From: CAYTGR01 sp964437445
Lineage (GTDB): Bacteria; Chloroflexota; Anaerolineae; B4-G1; SLSP01
Length of the DNA: 59,742 nt
Direction: 5' to 3'
Assembly: GCA_964437445.1 (NCBI GenBank)
Contig: CAYTGR010000029.1
Span: 1 to 59,742 of the forward strand
Below the pieces are notes generated by a model, which ran no database searches, was not told the DNA's origin, and was given only the letters and a program-made list of their open reading frames with translations. Numbering within the stretch: the stretch's first letter is position 1; every line of letters begins with the position of its first letter. Positions 55,444 through 59,742 of this stretch are shown in pieces. The translations under genes and the position numbers were made by a program.

Positions 55444-56190
55444 TCACCTTTCAAAACGGTAGCCAATGCCACGGATGGTAACCAGGCGGGTGGGATTGGC
55501 CGGATCGGTTTCAATTTTTTCGCGCAGCCAGCGGATGTGCACATCTACTGTGCGGGTGTTGCCCAGATAATCCCAGCCCCAGACCCGCTCCAAAATCAGT
55601 TCCCGGGAAAGAACAATCCCTTGATGCAGGGCCAGGAAGAGCAGCAACTCGTACTCTTTGGGTTTCAGATGGAGTATTTCGCCGGCCCGCTGCACCTCGC
55701 GGCGCGTCTGGTCTATCACCAAATCACCGAGCACCAGGCGCTTGGGCAAAGGGGTTCCTTGCTGCTCGGATAGTTCGGCCACCGAGCGCTCACTGACGGC
55801 TGCTTCACGGGCCAGGCGCACCCGTCGCAGGAGTGCTTTGACGCGGGCCAGCAGCTCGCGCATACTGAATGGTTTGGTCATGTAGTCATCGGCCCCTACC
55901 TCTAATCCGACCACTTTATCCACCTCGTCGGTACGGGCCGTCAACATCAGGATTGGAAGGCTCATTTCCTGGCGCAGGATACGGCAGACTTCAAAGCCGT
56001 CCAGACCCGGTAACATGATGTCCAGGATCATCACGTCAGGGTGTTCGCGCCGCGCCAGGGCCAGCGCCGTGGGTCCGTCAGCGGCGGTGCAAACCTCATA
56101 TCCCTGGCGGCAAAGGTTATATTCCAGGGTTTCGCGCAACACCGGCTCGTCTTCCACCACTATAACTTTGGCTACTGTTGGTTCGGTCAT
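55444..56190 (-). CDS. OmpR/PhoB-family response regulator
   Basis: The 248-residue protein has a receiver domain (Glu13-Asp14, acceptor Asp57, Thr and Lys at the usual sites; LMLTARTDEVDKVVGLEVGADDY is typical) and a C-terminal winged helix (about 150-246) ending in the GIGYRF motif of OmpR-family DNA binders. It is translated just before its kinase. Given the PHO box 2 kb downstream and phoU, it is probably the PhoP/PhoB of this organism and activates DUF2207-phoU. Assignment to phosphate over another stimulus rests on context. Confidence 0.93.
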   Translation of the reverse strand: MTEPTVAKVIVVEDEPVLRETLEYNLCRQGYEVCTAADGPTALALARREHPDVMILDIMLPGLDGFEVCRILRQEMSLPILMLTARTDEVDKVVGLEVGADDYMTKPFSMRELLARVKALLRRVRLAREAAVSERSVAELSEQQGTPLPKRLVLGDLVIDQTRREVQRAGEILHLKPKEYELLLFLALHQGIVLSRELILERVWGWDYLGNTRTVDVHIRWLREKIETDPANPTRLVTIRGIGYRFER

Positions 56191-56343
56191 TCCGTCTCTC
56201 GCTATTTTACTGACCTAAGGATACTTGATTTCTCGTTTTTTGCCAGTAGCCGTCACGGTACAAGCGGCTCACCCTTTAAGGAACAAAATTCTCTAAGACC
56301 AGCCCCCTCGCCCCCCGTGAAACACCCTGCCCAAGAACAGGGT

Positions 56344-56371
56344 TTGACCGGTGGGATAGATGTGCTATAAT
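56344..56371 (+). promoter_or_regulatory. Sigma-70-type promoter for the LysM genes
   Basis: TTGACC (56344-56349) and a perfect TATAAT (56366-56371) are separated by 16 bases. They lie about 105 bases before the start of the first LysM protein, in the divergent intergenic region with the response regulator. Confidence 0.75.
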
Positions 56372-56475
56372 TTTTCCGTTGTCGCTCAGGGGGGCGAAGC
56401 CCTTCTGCCAGCCCGGCTTGCCTGCAATGGCGATTCGGGTTTGTAACAACTATTCTATTTTTTAAGGAAAACGCG

Positions 56476-57948
56476 ATGAGAACTTTAAGCCGGCTCGTCA
56501 TGGCGTTGATCGTCTTGCTGGCCCTGGTGGGGGTTTGGGGGAGCCTCCCGGCTTCTTTGCAAGCACAACAACCGGGTCAAAACCTCTTGACCAACCCTGG
56601 ATTTGAACCACCTTACAACAGCGGGGTGGCCAATGGCTGGGCTCCCTGGCATGAAGACAGTGGCGCGAAATGCAGTGAGAAACCCCCCGATTGGGATTTT
56701 GTCTGTCAACCGTCCTGGTCGGAAGAACTGGACTATAACAATCTCGGCCTGCGGCGCAGTGGCTCCTCGCAACACGTGGGCGCTCAATATATCACCTGGC
56801 ACGGCGGAGTTTTCCAGACCGTGAACGCCCCGCCAGGGAGCCTGGTGCGATTTACGGTTTGGGGCTATGGCCGGGTTTCCAATGAGCAGCCCCCGGCTCC
56901 CACGCTGGGTACCAACTGGATCCCCCGGATGCAGGTCGGGATTGACCCGGAAGGCCGGGGCTTGTGGAATACCGGCGTGATCTGGTCCGGCCAGGTCAAC
57001 GCGGCCGATAGCTGGCAGCAGCTCTCAGTTGAAGCCACCGTAGGGGCCAGCGGCAAGGTGACGGTCTTCGTAGCTAATACCTTCCGCACGGCAACGCCGG
57101 TAGCGCACATTGACGTCTGGTGGGACGATGCCTCGCTGGTGATTCAGGGCCCGGCCCCGACGGCCACGAACCCCCCCCGCCCGACGGCCACGCCTGGCCC
57201 GCCGCCGACCCCGCTGCCCACCGCGACTCCGCGTCCCGACGGGGCGGTAGTGCATGTGGTTCAATCGGGAGATACGCTTTATGCCATCGCCCTGCAGTAC
57301 AATGTGTCACCGGACCAGATTATCCGGCTGAACAATTTGACCAATCCCAGTGCTTTGTCTGTGGGCCAGGAATTGGTTATCTCGGCACCGGTAGCCACTG
57401 TAGCTCCCCAGGTCACGCCCACACCTGAGGTAGTCACTCCCTTGCCGACCACGCCGCCTCCTGTTCAGGGAGGGTCTCTGTGTGCGCTTGTTTACAATGA
57501 CCGCAACCTGGATACCTTCCGGCAGGCCGATGTAGAAGAGTTGTTGCCGGGGGCGCGGATCACTCTGACCGGGCCGGACGGCGTGGCCTTGTTATCCTAT
57601 GTCACCGATGGCCTGAAGGAACCCTATTGCTTCACCGGCTTGGCCAACGGGCAGTACCGTCTCAGCCTCCAGCCGCCGGCGGGCTACGCTGCAAGCGGCC
57701 CGGCGGAGCTGGCCGTGATGGTGAGCGGTGCTCCGCTGGAGGTAGGGTTGGGGCTCAAGCGGGCGGCCGACGCCGCCGGTACTCAGGCCGCGCCGGTAAC
57801 TGCTACCCCGGCTTCCTCTGGCGGCGAGCAGGCGTCCCCTGCGGGGGTGACGGATATCCTGGGTTGGATTGTGCGCATCAGCGGCATCCTGGTATTGGTG
57901 TTGGCACTGATTATCGGGATATTGTTTGTTCGCTCGCGAATGCGCTAA
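56476..57948 (+). CDS. Secreted LysM protein with carbohydrate-binding-like and SdrD_B-like domains
   Basis: The 490-residue protein has a signal peptide (about 1-30) and a beta-sandwich-like region (35-225) beginning NLLTNPGFE, as many galactose-binding/CBM-like domains do. A Pro/Thr linker, a LysM domain (258-305: VVHVVQSGDTLYAIA), a second linker and an SdrD_B/Cna-B-like domain (333-430, YNDRNLDTFRQADVEELLPGA) follow. It ends in a membrane helix (465-487) and RSRMR. LysM binds peptidoglycan-type glycans, so the protein likely sits at the cell surface with its C-terminus in the membrane. No LPxTG motif is seen. It precedes a paralogue with the same plan. Confidence 0.87.
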   Translation: MRTLSRLVMALIVLLALVGVWGSLPASLQAQQPGQNLLTNPGFEPPYNSGVANGWAPWHEDSGAKCSEKPPDWDFVCQPSWSEELDYNNLGLRRSGSSQHVGAQYITWHGGVFQTVNAPPGSLVRFTVWGYGRVSNEQPPAPTLGTNWIPRMQVGIDPEGRGLWNTGVIWSGQVNAADSWQQLSVEATVGASGKVTVFVANTFRTATPVAHIDVWWDDASLVIQGPAPTATNPPRPTATPGPPPTPLPTATPRPDGAVVHVVQSGDTLYAIALQYNVSPDQIIRLNNLTNPSALSVGQELVISAPVATVAPQVTPTPEVVTPLPTTPPPVQGGSLCALVYNDRNLDTFRQADVEELLPGARITLTGPDGVALLSYVTDGLKEPYCFTGLANGQYRLSLQPPAGYAASGPAELAVMVSGAPLEVGLGLKRAADAAGTQAAPVTATPASSGGEQASPAGVTDILGWIVRISGILVLVLALIIGILFVRSRMR

Positions 57949-58024
57949 AAACTGTGGAGGAACCTTGCCAGAGCCGGCCTGTAAGGTGTTGGGCGGCTCG
58001 TTTGAGAGGAGACAGGCAGGTATC

Positions 58025-59608
58025 ATGAAAAAACAGAGCTGGTTGATAGTCCTGACCCTGGTCAGTGTGGCGCTGGTGAGCATAGGCTGGATGCCGACGA
58101 CAGGGGTCAGGGCGCAGGGGGCGGGGGTGAACTTGCTGACAAACGGGGACTTTGAAGCCTCAGGCGGGCAGGCCTGGCCGTTCCAGGATGGTATCTCTGA
58201 AGTGCAGGTAGCGCCGGGGTGGCGAGCTTTCTTCCTGGATACCCCGCCAGCCTATGCCAAAATTCCGGTGAATTGTCCTAATGCACAGGAGGATCCGGGA
58301 TGTTATTGGGCCCGCCCGGAGTTCCGTGGTTTGAGCGCGATTGAATTTTCTTACCGGGTCCACGGCGGCAATCTCGCGCAGAAATATTTCACGTTTGGGC
58401 GTCAGCATGAGGCTGGCATGTTGCAGCAGGTGAACGGGATCACTCCAGGTACCTTACTGCGTTTTTCGGTTTACATAGAGACCTGGTCGTGTATGCCCGG
58501 TTCACAATGGAATGTCTGTCCCACTGCTCCCAACTCCAATTCCCCTGCTCCTATGCACACCAAGGTCGGCATGGATCCCACCGGCGGTACCAATCCATGG
58601 GCGGCTTCCGTCGTCTGGTCGCCTGAGATCAACGCTTATGATCAATGGACGTTATTCCAGGTGGAAGCGACCGCGGCTAACAGTACGGTGACAGTTTTCA
58701 TTTATTCCCGTGCGGATTGGACCGACCAGATTTTCCGGTTAAACAACGACGTTTACGTAGACGATGCCAGCCTGGTGGTGGTGGGGCCGGCGCCGACGCC
58801 GTCCCCACCCCCGCAGCCAACGGCGACTTACGGCCCGCCCCCGACCCCGCGTCCCACGCCTACCCCCCGACCCGATGGCGCCGTTGTCCATGTAGTCCAG
58901 CTGGGGGATACGCTTTACGGGATTGCTTATGAATACAACGTCTCACCCGATCAGATTATCCGGCTGAATAACATTACCGATCCGGGGATGTTGAGCGTGG
59001 GACAGGAGCTGGTAATTGCGCTGCCGACGAATCCGCCGACACCGACGATGACGCCAGCCTTGACACCGGCACCGACCACTCCTGCGGCTCTGGCTCCTAC
59101 TGTTGCCCCGGCCGGGGCCGGTCTCTGTGTGTTGGTTTACCAGGACCGCAATGGGGATACCTTCCGGCAAGCGGATACAGAAGAACTCCTGCCCGGAGCG
59201 GTGGTCTCGGTGCTGGGAGCGGCCGGGGCGGCAGCTCTGTCGTATACGACCGATGGACTTAAAGAACCCTATTGTTTTACTGACTTGCCAGCCGGCCAAT
59301 ATCGGGTCAGTATTCAGTCGCCGGCGGGTTATCAGGCCAGTGGCCCGAGCGATCTGGCGGTTATCGTCAGTGCCGCCGGGGCCCCGCAGGTGGAATTGGG
59401 GGTTAAGCGCAGTGAGGTGATCAGTGTGACGACCCCTCAGCCAGGTGCCACCCAACCGTCGGCTGAGAAAACACCGGTCGGCGGAGATAAGGTCTCCACC
59501 GGCGGGCTTTCTAAGGCGCTGCGCACGGTTGTGACCATCAGTGGCGGGCTGGTCCTGGTCCTGGCGGTGGCGGTAGGGGTGTTGTTCCTCCGCTCGCGGC
59601 CGCATTGA
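58025..59608 (+). CDS. Secreted LysM protein, paralogue of the preceding gene
   Basis: The ATG at 58025, after GAGGAG and followed by MKKQS and a hydrophobic core, gives 527 residues and a signal peptide (1-30, ending VRA); the frame extends upstream without a good start. Its domains mirror the neighbour: NLLTNGDFE beta-sandwich (36-255), Pro/Thr linker, LysM (287-332), SdrD_B-like (363-462) and a C-terminal helix (499-522). The N-terminal domain is longer and more diverged than the LysM and SdrD_B-like parts, which suggests that the ligand-binding face has changed. The two are probably co-transcribed (76-base gap). Confidence 0.87.
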   Translation: MKKQSWLIVLTLVSVALVSIGWMPTTGVRAQGAGVNLLTNGDFEASGGQAWPFQDGISEVQVAPGWRAFFLDTPPAYAKIPVNCPNAQEDPGCYWARPEFRGLSAIEFSYRVHGGNLAQKYFTFGRQHEAGMLQQVNGITPGTLLRFSVYIETWSCMPGSQWNVCPTAPNSNSPAPMHTKVGMDPTGGTNPWAASVVWSPEINAYDQWTLFQVEATAANSTVTVFIYSRADWTDQIFRLNNDVYVDDASLVVVGPAPTPSPPPQPTATYGPPPTPRPTPTPRPDGAVVHVVQLGDTLYGIAYEYNVSPDQIIRLNNITDPGMLSVGQELVIALPTNPPTPTMTPALTPAPTTPAALAPTVAPAGAGLCVLVYQDRNGDTFRQADTEELLPGAVVSVLGAAGAAALSYTTDGLKEPYCFTDLPAGQYRVSIQSPAGYQASGPSDLAVIVSAAGAPQVELGVKRSEVISVTTPQPGATQPSAEKTPVGGDKVSTGGLSKALRTVVTISGGLVLVLAVAVGVLFLRSRPH

Positions 59609-59643
59609 GCGGCCGTCGCCTCAAGCTGGTGGCTTTCTATGGG

Positions 59644-59675
59644 GCAGGCTCCTGATGTCAGGAGCCTGCTTTTTT
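59644..59675 (+). terminator. Intrinsic terminator after the LysM genes
   Basis: A perfect 12-base inverted repeat (59644-59655 with 59658-59669), folding with a small loop, is followed by six T residues. It lies about 35 bases past the stop of the second LysM gene. Confidence 0.93.
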
Positions 59676-59721
59676 GTGGGATTTTTTATCTCCTTTGAAA
59701 ATAGCGCTTTGCTTGTAGTCA

Positions 59722-59735
59722 GGCGCTTTAGCGCC
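59722..59735. repeat. Intergenic palindrome GGCGCTTTAGCGCC
   Basis: This perfect-arm palindrome matches the GGCGCTCAAGCGCC element at 3282-3295 in arms and spacing. No gene is visible in the last 67 bases of the window. Confidence 0.6.
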
Positions 59736-59742
59736 GTCCAAC

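Noticed and set aside
51097..56190. Complete Pst-Pho locus
   Set aside because: phoU, a regulator, a kinase and a PHO box are present, but no pstS, pstC, pstA or pstB gene is in the window.
57926..58024. Upstream extension of the second LysM protein
   Set aside because: The extra residues precede a clear signal peptide starting MKKQS at 58025 with its own ribosome site, so the extension is not translated as part of the gene.

Overview
The window is GC-rich bacterial DNA with dense, mostly co-directional genes. The gene repertoire suggests a member of the Chloroflexota (Anaerolineae/Caldilineae-like): long multi-GAF sensor proteins with a shared C-terminal tail, CoxM/S/L-type molybdenum hydroxylases, LysM proteins with Pro/Thr linkers and C-terminal membrane anchors, and a PhoP-type PHO box. 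This placement comes from gene content only; there is no rRNA or other marker gene here.

Region 1 (1-10488, + strand) looks like a nitrogen-heterocycle catabolic locus. It holds a DUF1116 (AllG/YlbE-like) protein, a tandem-duplicated metal-dependent cyclase/amidohydrolase with a degenerate first half, a three-subunit molybdenum hydroxylase (FAD, 2Fe-2S and Mo subunits), a CoxG-like SRPBCC protein with a C-terminal membrane helix, an NCS2 (xanthine/uracil family) permease and an SDR oxidoreductase. Uptake, hydroxylation, ring opening by the cyclase and a carbamoyl-transfer-type step by the DUF1116 protein form a plausible pathway for a purine- or ureide-like compound. The substrate cannot be read from sequence. 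Seven-base tandem repeats with inverted copies flank the DUF1116 gene and occur again at 9537-9594. A Nudix hydrolase follows at 10575.

Region 2 (11118-50987, + strand) is the remarkable part. Sixteen consecutive genes span 39.9 kb, with gaps of at most 50 bases and many start/stop overlaps, behind an extended -10 promoter. They are two single-domain response regulators, a membrane histidine kinase, ten output-less GAF receptor proteins, an Nramp-like transporter, a solute-binding lipoprotein and a 2287-residue soluble hybrid kinase with about eight GAF domains, two PAS domains and two receiver domains. All ten GAF proteins end in the same ~45-residue tail resembling the start of a GAF domain. 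Most also carry a shortened GAF-like module with a Trp...Tyr-x-Tyr signature. Their input modules differ: six-helix membrane domains, Cache-HAMP, multi-helix plus dCache-HAMP, PAS-multi-GAF, and a cytosolic NasS/NrtA-like binding domain. I infer a modular multi-input array that feeds two kinases and two diffusible receivers.

Region 3 (51097-56190, - strand) is a phosphate-response block: an OmpR/PhoB-type regulator and PhoR-like kinase, then a DUF2207 membrane protein and PhoU behind four 11-base direct repeats matching a PhoP-type PHO box. No Pst transporter is in the window.

Region 4 (56476-59742, + strand) has two paralogous secreted, membrane-anchored LysM proteins and a strong terminator. 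No tRNA, rRNA, CRISPR array, transposase or phage gene was seen.
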